A stretch of DNA of 64,000 bases, from the NCBI RefSeq assembly GCF_001458775.1, contig NZ_CZPZ01000011.1:36072-100071 (forward strand), given 5' to 3'. Origin of the DNA: Candidatus Nitrospira nitrificans (GTDB taxonomy: Bacteria; Nitrospirota; Nitrospiria; Nitrospirales; Nitrospiraceae). Both the position numbers and the translations under genes were made by a program. The notes under the pieces were generated by a model. It saw only the letters and a program-made list of their open reading frames with translations, did not search any database and had not been told where the DNA came from. Shown here piece after piece: positions 8,952 to 20,669 of the stretch (its first letter is position 1; every line of letters begins with the position of its first letter).

Positions 8952-8979
8952 TGACAAAAATTTATGATAACTATATGTA
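8951..8979 (+). promoter_or_regulatory. Predicted sigma-70 promoter of nrdJ
   Basis: Consensus -35 TTGACA at 8951-8956. Candidate -10 hexamers are TATATG (8972, 15-bp spacing) or TATGTA (8974, 17-bp spacing), both inside the second NrdR box. A repressor bound there would block RNA polymerase. Confidence 0.5.
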
Positions 8980-8983
8980 GCTA
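8968..8983 (+). promoter_or_regulatory. NrdR box 2 upstream of nrdJ
   Basis: TAACTATATGTAGCTA matches the NrdR core CwATATxTwG. It overlaps the predicted -10 region of the nrdJ promoter and pairs with box 1 at 32-bp spacing. No nrdR gene is in the window. Confidence 0.6.
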
Positions 8984-9042
8984 TCCATTGGAACCTACAG
9001 GCGCTCAACGTACATTTTTTTCCACTCCGTAGGAGGGCTACC

Positions 9043-12000
9043 GTGAGAATTGATCGAAGATTTACCCGTCGCGGCCAGAATCCCTACGAGGGGATCACCT
9101 TTGTGAAGCGTTCGTCCGAGATTCGGAATCCCGATGGATCCACCGTCTTCAAGCTCGATGATATCGATGTTCCTGAGGCCTGGTCGCAGCTGGCCATCGA
9201 TATATTGGCCCAGAAGTACTTCCGGAAGGCTGGAGTGCCGCAGCGCGATCCGAACGGTCAGCCGCTCGTCGGCTCAGACGGCAAGCCGGTGTTGGGTGGC
9301 GAGCGAGACGCCCGTCAAGTCTTCGAGCGCATGGCCGGGTGCTGGACCCATTGGGGCAAGTCCTATGGATATTTCAAGACGCCGGAAGATGCCGAGTCCT
9401 TTCACGATGAGATGTGCTACATGCTGGCGCGTCAAATGGCGGCGCCTAATTCACCGCAGTGGTTCAATACAGGCCTTCATTACGCCTATGGGTTATCGGG
9501 ACCGGCGCAAGGACATTATTACGTCGATCCCTCGACTCGTGAAGTCGTGAAAGCCACCAATGCGTTCGAACATCCTCAGCCGCACGCCTGTTTCATTCAA
9601 TCAATCGAGGACGATCTTGTGAATGAAAACGGGATCATGGATCTCTGGGTTCGGGAAGCGCGGTTGTTCAAGTATGGATCCGGGACCGGGACCAATTTTT
9701 CGAAACTGCGTGGGGACGGCGAAGGGCTTTCCGGCGGCGGGAAGTCTTCGGGCCTTATGTCATTTCTTAAGATCGGCGATCGAGCCGCCGGAGCGATCAA
9801 ATCCGGAGGGACGACGCGCCGTGCCGCTAAGATGGTCTGTTTGGACCTCGATCATCCGGATATCGAAGAATTCATCGATTGGAAAGTCATCGAAGAACAA
9901 AAAGTCGCAGCGATGGTGACGGGGTCGAAGATTTGCGCGCAGCGCCTCAACGCCGTGCTGAAAGCTTGTCATACGGTCGATGGCGAGGGCGCTCTCAGGC
10001 TGGATCTCGATCAGAAGACCAATCCGGTCTTATGTGAGGCGCTGACATTGGCCCGTCGGGATCTGGTGTCCGAGGCCTATATCCAACGAATGTTTTCTTA
10101 TGCGCAGCAAGGTTTCACCCATTTCGTCTTTCACGAATATGACACGAATTGGGATGGGAAGGCTTATCAGACTGTCTCCGGCCAAAACTCCAACAACAGC
10201 GTCAGGATTCCCAATGAGTTTTTTGCCCTCCTCGAAGCCGACGGCGACTGGCAACTCAAGCGCCGAACGAACGGCAAGGTTTGTAGGACCATCAAGGCAC
10301 GGGAGCTGTGGGACCGGATCGCGTGGGCGGCGTGGATTTGCGCGGATCCAGGGACTCAGTACGATACCACCATCAACGAGTGGCATACCTGTCCGGAGGA
10401 CGGTCGGATCAACGCGTCGAATCCCTGTTCCGAGTACATGTTTTTGGATGATACGGCCTGTAATCTCGCATCCCTGAATCTCACGAAGTTTTATACCGCC
10501 GATGGGCAATTCGAGCTGGAACATTTTCGCCATGCCGTTCGGCTGTGGACGATCGCGTTAGAAATCAGCGTGTTGATGGCCTCCTTCCCGAGCCGCTCCA
10601 TCGCCGAAAAGAGCTATCAGTTCCGGACGCTTGGGTTGGGGTATGCAAATTTGGGCACCGTGCTCATGCGGCAAGGGATTCCATATGACTCGCCCAAGGC
10701 CTTGGCGATTTGCGGAGCCATCACGGCCATCATGACCGGGGAAGCCTACGGGACGTCGGCTGAAATGGCTGCCGAATTGTCGCCCTTCCCGGGATACGCA
10801 AACAATCGAGAGCACATGCTGCGGGTCATCCGCAATCACCGTCGGGCTGCATACCAGGTGTCTCATGTGGACTATGAAGGCCTGACGATCACTCCGGCGG
10901 GAATCCGCCCCGAGCATTGTCCTCCCGATATGCTCCTCGCCGCCAGACGAGCGTGGGACCATGCGCTTGAATTAGGGACAGCCTATGGATATCGCAATGC
11001 ACAAGTGACCGTCATCGCGCCGACCGGCACGATTGGGTTGGTCATGGACTGTGATACCACGGGGATTGAACCGGACTTTGCGCTGGTGAAGTTTAAGAAA
11101 CTGGCCGGTGGCGGGTATTTCAAGATCATCAATCAGAGCTTGCCGATGGCGCTGGCCAACCTCGGCTACACGGACCAGCAAGCGCAGGATATCGTTCGGT
11201 ATTGTGTCGGGGCTCGGACGCTCAAGGGCGCACCGTTCATCAATCACGACACGCTGCGTCAAAAGGGATTCGACGACGCGGCCCTCGATCGTTTGGAAGG
11301 CAGCTTGGGGCAAGCTTTTGAAATTCAGTTCGTCTTCAATAAGTTTACGCTGGGAGAGGCGTTTTGCGTGGAAAAGCTCGGCATGACCGAGGCCCAGCTG
11401 AATGAAACGACCTTCAACATGCTGAAGACGCTCGGTTTTACGCAAGAAGAGATCGCTGCCGCGAATGATTTCTGCTGCGGAACGATGACGGTGGAAGGCG
11501 CCCCGTATTTGAGGGCCGAGCATCTCGCGGTGTTCGACTGCGCCAATCGATGCGGTCGAATCGGGCAACGCTCCATCGCCGTCGATGCGCATATCCGCAT
11601 GATGGCCGCGGCGCAGCCGTTCATCAGCGGCGCGATCAGCAAGACCATCAACATGCCGGCCGATGCCACGCTCGAAGACGTCAAGGCGGCCTATTTGCTT
11701 GCCTGGAAAAGCATGGTCAAAGCGGTCGCTCTTTATCGTGATGGGTCCAAACTGAGTCAGCCGTTGAGCGCTTCGACGGACAGTGGAAAGGCCGTGGAGA
11801 CGGCCACCGGCGTGATGGGGATGGCGGAGAAGATCACTGAACGGGTGCTCGTTCGGTATCTCGCCAAGCGACGCCCGCTCCCAAGTCGACGAAGCGGATA
11901 CACTCAAAAGGCGATTGTCGGGGGACATAAGCTGTACCTGCGCACCGGTGAATATGAGGATGGGACGGTCGGAGAAATCTTTTTGGACATGCACAAGGAA

Positions 12001-12579
12001 GGAGCGGCGTTCCGAAGCCTCATGAATTGTTTTGCGATCGCCATCTCTTTGGGACTTCAGCACGGCGTGCCGCTGGAAGAATTCGTTGAGGCGTTTGTCT
12101 TTACCCGGTTTGAGCCGAACGGTCCCGTGAAATTGAATGATCGAATCAAAATGTCAACGTCGATCATCGATTATATCTTCCGTGAATTGGCTGTGACGTA
12201 TCTCGACCGGTATGATCTGGCGCAGGTGAAGGAAGACGATCTCCGCATGGATTCGATGAAAAAAGACAACATGGATCCCGAATGCTTCGAGGAAGAAGCG
12301 GACCTTGATGCACTGGCGAAATCTTCCATTATTACGGAACATCTTCCCATCCGTCGGAACGGCGGCAAAGGAAATGGTCATGGCAATGGACACAGTGTGG
12401 CCAGACAAGTGGAGATCATGCGCGAGACGGTCACGCTGACGGAGGTCCAAAACGCAAAAGAGGCCAAGGTCAAGGGGTATGAAGGCGATCCCTGTCAAGA
12501 GTGCAAGCAATTTACCATGGTTCGTAACGGCACCTGCCTCAAGTGTGTGACGTGCGGTGCAACAAGTGGATGTTCATAA
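9043..12579 (+). CDS. nrdJ: Adenosylcobalamin-dependent (class II) ribonucleoside-diphosphate reductase NrdJ
   Basis: Makes deoxyribonucleotides using a cobalamin-derived radical, working with or without oxygen. 1178 aa, the usual size of the long bacterial form. Visible motifs: [14 protein letters not shown] in the N-terminal region, [12 protein letters not shown] (about 379-390), [15 protein letters not shown] (about 459) with the active-site Cys, and VIAPTGTIG (about 655). A TSCPD-type domain follows ([18 protein letters not shown]). The C-terminal 28 residues carry four CxxC-like cysteines plus a final Cys ([12 protein letters not shown]), the usual re-reduction tail. GTG start with GGAGGG upstream. 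The promoter has paired NrdR boxes; no small subunit gene is present, as expected for class II. Confidence 0.95.
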   Translation: MRIDRRFTRRGQNPYEGITFVKRSSEIRNPDGSTVFKLDDIDVPEAWSQLAIDILAQKYFRKAGVPQRDPNGQPLVGSDGKPVLGGERDARQVFERMAGCWTHWGKSYGYFKTPEDAESFHDEMCYMLARQMAAPNSPQWFNTGLHYAYGLSGPAQGHYYVDPSTREVVKATNAFEHPQPHACFIQSIEDDLVNENGIMDLWVREARLFKYGSGTGTNFSKLRGDGEGLSGGGKSSGLMSFLKIGDRAAGAIKSGGTTRRAAKMVCLDLDHPDIEEFIDWKVIEEQKVAAMVTGSKICAQRLNAVLKACHTVDGEGALRLDLDQKTNPVLCEALTLARRDLVSEAYIQRMFSYAQQGFTHFVFHEYDTNWDGKAYQTVSGQNSNNSVRIPNEFFALLEADGDWQLKRRTNGKVCRTIKARELWDRIAWAAWICADPGTQYDTTINEWHTCPEDGRINASNPCSEYMFLDDTACNLASLNLTKFYTADGQFELEHFRHAVRLWTIALEISVLMASFPSRSIAEKSYQFRTLGLGYANLGTVLMRQGIPYDSPKALAICGAITAIMTGEAYGTSAEMAAELSPFPGYANNREHMLRVIRNHRRAAYQVSHVDYEGLTITPAGIRPEHCPPDMLLAARRAWDHALELGTAYGYRNAQVTVIAPTGTIGLVMDCDTTGIEPDFALVKFKKLAGGGYFKIINQSLPMALANLGYTDQQAQDIVRYCVGARTLKGAPFINHDTLRQKGFDDAALDRLEGSLGQAFEIQFVFNKFTLGEAFCVEKLGMTEAQLNETTFNMLKTLGFTQEEIAAANDFCCGTMTVEGAPYLRAEHLAVFDCANRCGRIGQRSIAVDAHIRMMAAAQPFISGAISKTINMPADATLEDVKAAYLLAWKSMVKAVALYRDGSKLSQPLSASTDSGKAVETATGVMGMAEKITERVLVRYLAKRRPLPSRRSGYTQKAIVGGHKLYLRTGEYEDGTVGEIFLDMHKEGAAFRSLMNCFAIAISLGLQHGVPLEEFVEAFVFTRFEPNGPVKLNDRIKMSTSIIDYIFRELAVTYLDRYDLAQVKEDDLRMDSMKKDNMDPECFEEEADLDALAKSSIITEHLPIRRNGGKGNGHGNGHSVARQVEIMRETVTLTEVQNAKEAKVKGYEGDPCQECKQFTMVRNGTCLKCVTCGATSGCS

Positions 12580-12827
12580 AGAGGAGGGTACGAATGCGGA
12601 GTAGGCGGCCGTCATTGTGTCGTTGGTGTAGAAAGCGGCGGTTCCTCCGCGTTCGATCGGGTGCCGGCGTCTGTATGTCGTTAGGGTTACGGGATCGAAA
12701 ACCGTGCGTGAGATCGGCGTCCTCTCGCGTCATATCGTATCATTGTGGGTCGTGGTCTCCGTTGCGAGCCGCTCGCTCGGCGAAGCGAAAAAAGTCCTGA
12801 CGCCGGAGGTACACAAGGAGTCTTACT

Positions 12828-13238
12828 ATGCCGACAACAACGCAACTTATTATCAGTGGTCAGAGTAAACCGGGCGCCCTTGCCAGAGTGACGGCGGTCC
12901 TCGGTGAAGCCGGAGTCAATATCAAGGCCTTCTCCGCGCCGGAGGTGATGGGAACGGGCAAGTTGCGGCTTCTGGTCGCGGACTTGGACAGCGCTCGCGC
13001 GGCCCTTAAGGCGGCGAAGATCAAGTTCGGCGAAGAAACCGCGCTCCTTCTGAGTCTTGAGAATAAGCCCGGGGCGCTGAGGAAAGTGGCGGATACCTTG
13101 ATGAAGAGCCGGATCAACATCAAGTGCGGCTATTGCACGCCTTCACGGGAAGGGAAGCGGGCGATCGTCGTTCTGACCGTTTCCAATACGGACAGAGCCT
13201 TGGCCATTCTACGCAATCAGTCGCTCGACGAGTTTTGA
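12828..13238 (+). CDS. Protein with two ACT domains
   Basis: 136 aa forming two consecutive ACT ligand-binding domains: residues ~5-70 (SGQSKPGALARVTAVLGEAG) and ~72-136 (LENKPGALRKVADTLMKSRI). The KPGAL motif repeats at the start of each. Such stand-alone double-ACT proteins are usually amino-acid-sensing regulators; the ligand is not evident. AAGGAG lies 7-12 bases before the ATG. It lies 248 bases after nrdJ and could be on its transcript. Confidence 0.75.
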   Translation: MPTTTQLIISGQSKPGALARVTAVLGEAGVNIKAFSAPEVMGTGKLRLLVADLDSARAALKAAKIKFGEETALLLSLENKPGALRKVADTLMKSRINIKCGYCTPSREGKRAIVVLTVSNTDRALAILRNQSLDEF

Positions 13239-13359
13239 TCAAGCGGACCCTCCCCTCGTGACCTCGACGTACTATTTCAAGCACGTGTCGGCCCATCCGG
13301 GCTCCGTGCACCTGTCTCGCGTGGCGGCTTCGCGATTTCTCCACGAACGGTCATGAATA

Positions 13360-14034
13360 ATGTGCGTTAGGCCGCTCACGAAATCTACTCTGCCCATCAT
13401 CGTGATCGGACTGAGTGCCGCCCTCTACCAGGGTTGTACCGTAACTCTCCGTTCCGTTGATCGCTTCATCGGATATCCTGTCGGCTTTGTAGAGCGAGGG
13501 ACGGCCTCGTGGTATGGTCCTGGTTTTCATGGGAACAGGACGGCTAACGGAGAGCGGTACGACATGTACAAATTGACGGCTGCTCATCGGACGCTGCCGC
13601 TTGGGTCCGTCGCGATTGTTCATTCGTTGATATCTGGTCGCCACATTACAGTCAGGATTAATGATCGAGGGCCGTTCGCGAAGGGGCGAATTTTAGACCT
13701 TTCGCTGGCCGGCGCCCAAGTCCTCGGGATGGTCGGCAACGGAACCGACCAGGTCGAAATTCGAGTTGTGGACTATCATCCTCAACCCGAAGGGATGGGG
13801 GTGTTACGGGTACAAGTCGGTGCCTTCACCGCCCTTCAGAATGCCAGGGCGCTGTTGGCACACGTTCAACGAGATTTTGCCGATGGGCGTATCATTCAGG
13901 TCGATCTTCCAGAAGGGCGCCGGTACCGAGTTCAAATCGGTCGATTTTTGATCGAATCCGAGGCTCAGATAGCCGTGGGTCGGCTCGATCGCACCTTTAA
14001 CCTACACTCGTTTGTGGTTCGGGATGATGGCTGA
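13360..14034 (+). CDS. rlpA: RlpA-like septal ring lytic transglycosylase, lipoprotein with SPOR-like domain
   Basis: Outer-membrane lipoprotein that cleaves naked glycan strands at the septum, 224 aa. The N-terminal signal ends YQGC, a non-canonical lipobox. The double-psi beta-barrel domain is clear: TASWYGPGFHGNRTANGERY, LTAAHRTLPLGS and VRINDRGPFAKGRILDLS with the catalytic Asp. After a short linker a C-terminal repeat-like segment (LRVQVGAF, later YRVQIGRF) fits a SPOR domain that binds denuded peptidoglycan. No close operon partner. Confidence 0.85.
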   Translation: MCVRPLTKSTLPIIVIGLSAALYQGCTVTLRSVDRFIGYPVGFVERGTASWYGPGFHGNRTANGERYDMYKLTAAHRTLPLGSVAIVHSLISGRHITVRINDRGPFAKGRILDLSLAGAQVLGMVGNGTDQVEIRVVDYHPQPEGMGVLRVQVGAFTALQNARALLAHVQRDFADGRIIQVDLPEGRRYRVQIGRFLIESEAQIAVGRLDRTFNLHSFVVRDDG

Positions 14035-14286
14035 CCCTGGAAGGGCGGGGTGCCGCCCCTGGAAGTTCTATCTGGAACCAGTTGATTTTCAAGTGACATT
14101 TTTTGAATTACTTGCCTGCATTTGATCCCTGTGATAGATGTATCAGCTGTGGACTCTATTCTAAGCAGTTCGATTATCCTAATCGTACGATCCTCTGAAG
14201 GGTGGACCAAGAGGTATCCTCTGGAAGACGCCCGGCTTCTCATCAGGCCAGCCATACTGGTCCAACGTCCCTAATAGACTACTGCG

Positions 14287-15552
14287 ATGGACATCCTCAT
14301 CCTATTAGGATTGATAGGGTTATCCGCCGTTATTTCTACAGCCGAGATCGGCTTCTTTTCGGTCAACGAAACCCGGCTGAAGGCATTGGCGCAGAACGGA
14401 AGTAAACGAGCAGCCAAAGCCCTCCAGTTGAGGAGCGACCCTCAAAAGCTCCTCTCGACCATTCTCGTCGGTGATCGCCTCGTCAGTACCGCGACACCCA
14501 TGTTCGCCACCTTCATCACATTGAATGCCTATGGGGGCAAGAGTGCGCTTGAAGAAGCGATCGCCGTCATGATCGGTATCCTGACCTTCGTGCTCCTCGT
14601 GTCAGTGGATGTTATCCCAAAGACCCTGGCGGCAAAATTCTCCGTGCCCGTGACGCTGAATATGGCTTACCCTATCTATTGGGTTCAGGTCATGTTGAGA
14701 CCGCTTCTTTTTCTAATCGTTCCTCTGATCTACAGTTTGACGGGAGGAAAGGGGTTGACGCTTCCCTTGGTAACAGAGGAAGAGCTGAAAATTATGCTCG
14801 ACCAAGGAGGGAAGGCCGGCGAATTGGAATCGGAAGAAGTCAAAATGATCAAGAATGTGTTTCAGCTGAAAGATATCACGGCGGAAGATGCGATGACGCC
14901 GCGCATCTACGTGTTTTCTCTTGACGGGAACCTTCGGCTCAAGGAAGCACAAGAGCCGCTCTATAATTCAAAATACTCCAGAATTCCGCTCTATGACGGC
15001 ATGCTCGATAACATTACCGGAATTCTTTACAAGACGAAAGCGCTGACCGAGTTGGCCAAAGGGAGAACCGATTTGCGTCTCCGGGATATCGCCCATCCTC
15101 CGCTCTTCGTCCCGGCCGGCAAGACGGCGGACGATTTGATGAAGCAGTTCCAGCAGGAAAAGCGGCATATGGGGATTGTGGTGAATGAGTTCGGCGGAGT
15201 CATGGGGCTGGTGACCCTCGAGGATCTCCTCGAAGAGGTAGTCGGTGAGATTGTCGATGAGACGGATATCACGGAAGAACTCATCAAACGGATCGGAAAA
15301 AACCAAATCCTGGTCCATGGACGGACGGAAGTTCGTAAGGTGAACGACTTTCTGAAAGTCGAGCTTGGAGAGGAAGCGCTGACCATCGGAGGGCTGATCC
15401 AGGAAAATCTCGGTCGCATTCCGCAGGCAGGAGAAGAACTCCGCATTGAGAACTGCCGATTGATCGTTCACGAAGCTGATCCACGCTCGATACGAAGCGT
15501 GCAAATTTTCAAGGATGAGAAAGTGCCTGTGCCGGTCGAAGCTTCGGTGTGA
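14287..15552 (+). CDS. CNNM/CorC-family membrane protein with CBS pair (HlyC/CorC-like)
   Basis: 421 aa. The N-terminal CNNM transmembrane domain (about residues 1-165) starts ILLGLIGLSAVISTAEIGFF and contains the conserved VDVIPKTLA. It is followed by a CBS pair (MTPRIYVFSLDG, YSRIPLYDG, NEFGGVMGLVTLEDLLEEVV) and a C-terminal CorC/HlyC domain (GRTEVRKVNDFLKVELGEE). Families of this type act in Mg2+/Co2+ homeostasis; transport was not demonstrated for all members. It is convergent with ligA, the two stop codons touching without spacer. Confidence 0.85.
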   Translation: MDILILLGLIGLSAVISTAEIGFFSVNETRLKALAQNGSKRAAKALQLRSDPQKLLSTILVGDRLVSTATPMFATFITLNAYGGKSALEEAIAVMIGILTFVLLVSVDVIPKTLAAKFSVPVTLNMAYPIYWVQVMLRPLLFLIVPLIYSLTGGKGLTLPLVTEEELKIMLDQGGKAGELESEEVKMIKNVFQLKDITAEDAMTPRIYVFSLDGNLRLKEAQEPLYNSKYSRIPLYDGMLDNITGILYKTKALTELAKGRTDLRLRDIAHPPLFVPAGKTADDLMKQFQQEKRHMGIVVNEFGGVMGLVTLEDLLEEVVGEIVDETDITEELIKRIGKNQILVHGRTEVRKVNDFLKVELGEEALTIGGLIQENLGRIPQAGEELRIENCRLIVHEADPRSIRSVQIFKDEKVPVPVEASV

Positions 15553-17736
<2,184 letters not shown>

Positions 17737-17843
17737 TCAAATCCGATGGGGCCGGTCCGCTTTGACTTTCGCAGCAGTGGCCACTATTCTAAGCATCTTC
17801 GGCAGGTCCGAAGTCGGCAAAGCGCCTGGGCAAAGGAGGATAT

Positions 17844-18488
17844 ATGGGGAAGGGAGAGCGGCAGGTCTGCGATCGCGCGCGCGGGATGGTTGTACTAGGG
17901 ATATTGCTCTGCAGCGGTTTGTCGGCAAGTGGGTGTGTCGTGTTGGAAGAAAAATACAACGCAGAAAAGGCGAGAAGCTTGAATTTCCAGCGTCTCCTGG
18001 CACAGGAAGAGAAACGGACGGCGGAGCTCGACAGTGAGATCAGGCACACCAAGGCCGAACTGACTGAATTTGAGTCGAGAAATCGTGAGCTGTCCGCGCA
18101 GGTACAGCTTGCACGCGAGCAGATGGGGCGCCTTCAAGAGGAGGCGGAGGCGATCAGGGAAGCGACAGTGCTGGAACGAAAAGCGTTGGAGGATATGCAG
18201 CGGAAAGGTCCTTCTTCTTCCGCCAAACCGAAAAAAGTCGAACTGCCGAAAGCTGTTTCCGGCGGTCGGAGCGGAGGCAGTCTTTCAGAGAAAGGTCTGG
18301 CGGCTGCGACCGAGCCGGCTGCTCCGATAAAGGTCACGCCAGGGATGGTGCATGTGGTCAAAGCCGGGGAAACGCTCTATAGCATCGGCAGGCGGTATGG
18401 CATTGAGGTCGATAAGATCAAGAAGCTGAATAAACTGCCGGATGACATCGTCGAGATCGGACAGAAGCTCCTGGTGGGGGTCGAATAA
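17844..18488 (+). CDS. LysM-domain lipoprotein with coiled coil
   Basis: 214 aa. The signal peptide ends in the lipobox LSASGC, so an outer-membrane lipoprotein is likely. Residues ~35-115 are a long charged helix (EEKRTAELDSEIRHTKAELT) compatible with a coiled coil, then a Ser/Pro/Lys linker, then a C-terminal LysM module (VVKAGETLYSIGRRYGIEVD) that would bind peptidoglycan. A strong AAGGAGGATAT site precedes the ATG. It ends only 9 bases before trpE, so it probably heads the trp transcript although its function looks unrelated. Confidence 0.75.
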   Translation: MGKGERQVCDRARGMVVLGILLCSGLSASGCVVLEEKYNAEKARSLNFQRLLAQEEKRTAELDSEIRHTKAELTEFESRNRELSAQVQLAREQMGRLQEEAEAIREATVLERKALEDMQRKGPSSSAKPKKVELPKAVSGGRSGGSLSEKGLAAATEPAAPIKVTPGMVHVVKAGETLYSIGRRYGIEVDKIKKLNKLPDDIVEIGQKLLVGVE

Positions 18489-18497
18489 GCGAACGAC

Positions 18498-19994
18498 ATG
18501 CGGGCAGCGATCTATTCACTCACGTTGGATGAGTTTCGCACCTACGCCAAGCAGGGCAATCTCATTCCCTTATTCCGTGAAATTTTGGCGGACCATGACA
18601 CGCCGGTCTCGGCCTTTGCCAAGATCGATCACGGTCCTTCCGCCTATTTGCTGGAGAGTATTCAAGGGGGAGAAAAGTGGGCGAGGTACTCGTTTCTTGG
18701 GAGTGGCTCTCCCATTGTCATCTATGAGGATGACGGCGATCTGTGCGTGAAGGAGGGGGCTCATCGACGCCGGATCCCCAGTCGAGGCGCACCGCTGGAC
18801 CGCCTGCGGGAGATCATGGAGACATATCGCCCCGTCACCGTTCCAGATTTGCCTCGTTTCGTAGGCGGAGCCGTCGGATACCTCGGCTATGATATGGTGC
18901 AGACGTTCGAGGATCTTCCCACTCGCAGGAAGGAACAACTCAAGGTTCCGGACTTTGCATTTTTACTGACCGAGACGCTGCTCATCTTCGACAACGTATC
19001 GCAGAAGATCAAGGTCGTCGCCAACGCCTACGTGAAGTCTCCGTCGGAACGGGATATTCGTTCGGCCTATCGTGACGCGACCGGCAGGATTGAAGCGATG
19101 ATTGCCCGAATCCGTCGACCGCTTCGACCAGCCCGGCCGAGGCGTCGGCGAACTCCGATTCGTTTCACGGCCAACATGAGCCAGGCGGACTTTGAGAAGA
19201 TCGTGTCTCGCGCGCAGGACTACATCAAGGCCGGAGACATCTTTCAGTGTGTCTTGTCGCAACGATGGGAAACGAGCCTCCAGGCTCCCCCCTTTCAACT
19301 CTATCGGGCCTTGCGCCTTGTGAATCCGTCGCCCTACATGTATTACCTCCGAATTGCGGGGGTTGAACTGGTCGGCTCGTCTCCGGAAATTCTTGTGCGG
19401 TGTGAGGACGGGTTGGTCTCGGTACGTCCGATCGCCGGAACAAGACGGCGTGGCGCGACGACGGAGGAAGATGTGGAATTGGAGCGTCGTCTTCTTGCCG
19501 ATGCCAAGGAGCGGGCCGAGCACATTATGCTGGTGGATCTCGGACGCAATGATGTCGGTCGCGTGGCTGAACGGGGATCCGTCCAGGTCGAGTCGCTGAT
19601 GAATGTCGAGCGATACTCGCACGTCATGCATATGGTTTCGAATGTCACAGGCAAGTTGTGCCCGGACCAGACGGTGTATGATGTGCTGAAGGCGTGTTTT
19701 CCCGCCGGTACCGTCTCCGGCGCGCCGAAAATCAGAGCGATGGAAATCATCGAGGAGCTTGAGCCGACCAGACGTGGCCCCTATGCCGGCGCCGTCGGCT
19801 ACATCAGTTTTTCAGGGAATATGGATATGTGCATCAATATCCGTACGGTGGTGGTCTCGCGTCGTCGCGCCTTCATCCAGGCCGGGGCGGGCATCGTCGC
19901 TGACTCGAATCCGGCACATGAGTATGAAGAAACCTGCAACAAATCCCGAGCCATGATGAAGGCGATCGAACTGGCGGAACAGGGGCTGGAATGA
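18498..19994 (+). CDS. trpE: Anthranilate synthase component I TrpE
   Basis: Converts chorismate to anthranilate, the first step of tryptophan synthesis, together with TrpG. 498 aa. The N-terminal domain has the Trp-feedback motif SAYLLESIQGGEKWARYSF. The catalytic half contains FQCVLSQRWE, PSPYMYYLRI, VGSSPEILVR, RPIAGTRRRG, VDLGRNDVGRV and GTVSGAPKIRAM, all standard. The first gene of an unbroken trpEGDCFBA set; the LysM gene is directly upstream. Confidence 0.95.
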   Translation: MRAAIYSLTLDEFRTYAKQGNLIPLFREILADHDTPVSAFAKIDHGPSAYLLESIQGGEKWARYSFLGSGSPIVIYEDDGDLCVKEGAHRRRIPSRGAPLDRLREIMETYRPVTVPDLPRFVGGAVGYLGYDMVQTFEDLPTRRKEQLKVPDFAFLLTETLLIFDNVSQKIKVVANAYVKSPSERDIRSAYRDATGRIEAMIARIRRPLRPARPRRRRTPIRFTANMSQADFEKIVSRAQDYIKAGDIFQCVLSQRWETSLQAPPFQLYRALRLVNPSPYMYYLRIAGVELVGSSPEILVRCEDGLVSVRPIAGTRRRGATTEEDVELERRLLADAKERAEHIMLVDLGRNDVGRVAERGSVQVESLMNVERYSHVMHMVSNVTGKLCPDQTVYDVLKACFPAGTVSGAPKIRAMEIIEELEPTRRGPYAGAVGYISFSGNMDMCINIRTVVVSRRRAFIQAGAGIVADSNPAHEYEETCNKSRAMMKAIELAEQGLE

Positions 19995-20001
19995 GAACGT
20001 G

Positions 20002-20057
20002 GTTCGTGAATCGTGAAGCGCAGGATACGTACGAGATACGCTTCACGAGCGACGAGT
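20002..20057. repeat. Palindromic intergenic repeat between trpE and trpG
   Basis: GTTCGTGAATCGTGAAGCG is followed by GAGATACGCTTCACGAGCGA; CGTGAAGCG and CGCTTCACG are exact reverse complements. The same ATACGCTTCACGAG segment occurs at 33446-33510 between prfB and lysS, so this is a dispersed REP-like repeat rather than a private attenuator. Confidence 0.65.
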
Positions 20058-20064
20058 GACACCC

Positions 20065-20628
20065 ATGCTATTGGTCATCGATAACTACGACTCCTTTACG
20101 TACAACCTCGTCCAGTATCTCGGAGAATTGGGGGAAGATGTGCAGGTCTATCGAAACGATAAAATTACGCTCAACCAGATCGAGGAACTGCAGCCGAGCC
20201 GTCTTGTGATTTCCCCGGGGCCGTGCACACCAAGGGAGGCGGGTGTTTCAGTCGACGCGATCCGTCGGTTCGGGGGGAAGCTGCCCATTCTCGGCGTGTG
20301 CCTGGGGCATCAGTCGATGGCCGTTGCCTACGGAGGAGAAGTCGTTCGCGCTCCGCGTTTGATGCATGGAAAGATGTCGCAGATCAAGCACGACGGCAAG
20401 ACCATCTTTCAATCGTTGCCCAATCCCTTCGACGCGACGCGCTATCATTCCCTTATCGTCGATCGAGGTACTCTCCCGGAGTGTTGCGAGATTTCCGCCG
20501 AGACCGCCGAAGGTGAGATCATGGGAATCCGTCATAAGACGCTGGGTGTCGAAGGGGTCCAATTCCATCCTGAATCGATTCTGACGACCGTCGGGAAAGA
20601 CCTGCTCCGAAACTTCTTGAAACTCTAA
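20065..20628 (+). CDS. trpG: Anthranilate synthase component II TrpG (glutamine amidotransferase)
   Basis: Class I glutamine amidotransferase that supplies ammonia to TrpE; 187 aa. The start [20 protein letters not shown] is the family signature. The triad Cys is in [10 protein letters not shown], the His and Glu in [11 protein letters not shown]. The ATG at 20065 is chosen over a GTG at 20056 because it gives the canonical N-terminus. It may also serve PabB in folate synthesis, since no separate pabA is seen. Confidence 0.92.
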   Translation: MLLVIDNYDSFTYNLVQYLGELGEDVQVYRNDKITLNQIEELQPSRLVISPGPCTPREAGVSVDAIRRFGGKLPILGVCLGHQSMAVAYGGEVVRAPRLMHGKMSQIKHDGKTIFQSLPNPFDATRYHSLIVDRGTLPECCEISAETAEGEIMGIRHKTLGVEGVQFHPESILTTVGKDLLRNFLKL

Positions 20629-20669
20629 CAGAATGCATTCCGCCACCGATCTCCTTTACTGAGAGTCTC

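Noticed and set aside
8793..9042. Cobalamin riboswitch upstream of nrdJ
   Set aside because: Looked for because NrdJ needs B12; no B12-box-like sequence was seen, and the region is explained by the NrdR boxes and promoter.
10972..12063. 363-codon open frame on the minus strand
   Set aside because: Opposite nrdJ; no recognisable domain, start site or context.
12594..12800. 69-codon frame after nrdJ with a good ribosome site
   Set aside because: GAGGAGGG precedes the ATG, but the product is Arg/Ser/Cys-rich without domain features and looks like non-coding GC-rich sequence. Kept open as a weak possibility.
14043..14058. Hairpin GGGCGG / CCGCCC after rlpA as a terminator
   Set aside because: Short stem and no T-run downstream.
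20002..20057. trp attenuator between trpE and trpG
   Set aside because: The same palindrome is found between prfB and lysS, so it is a dispersed repeat and not specific to tryptophan control; no leader peptide with Trp codons is present.
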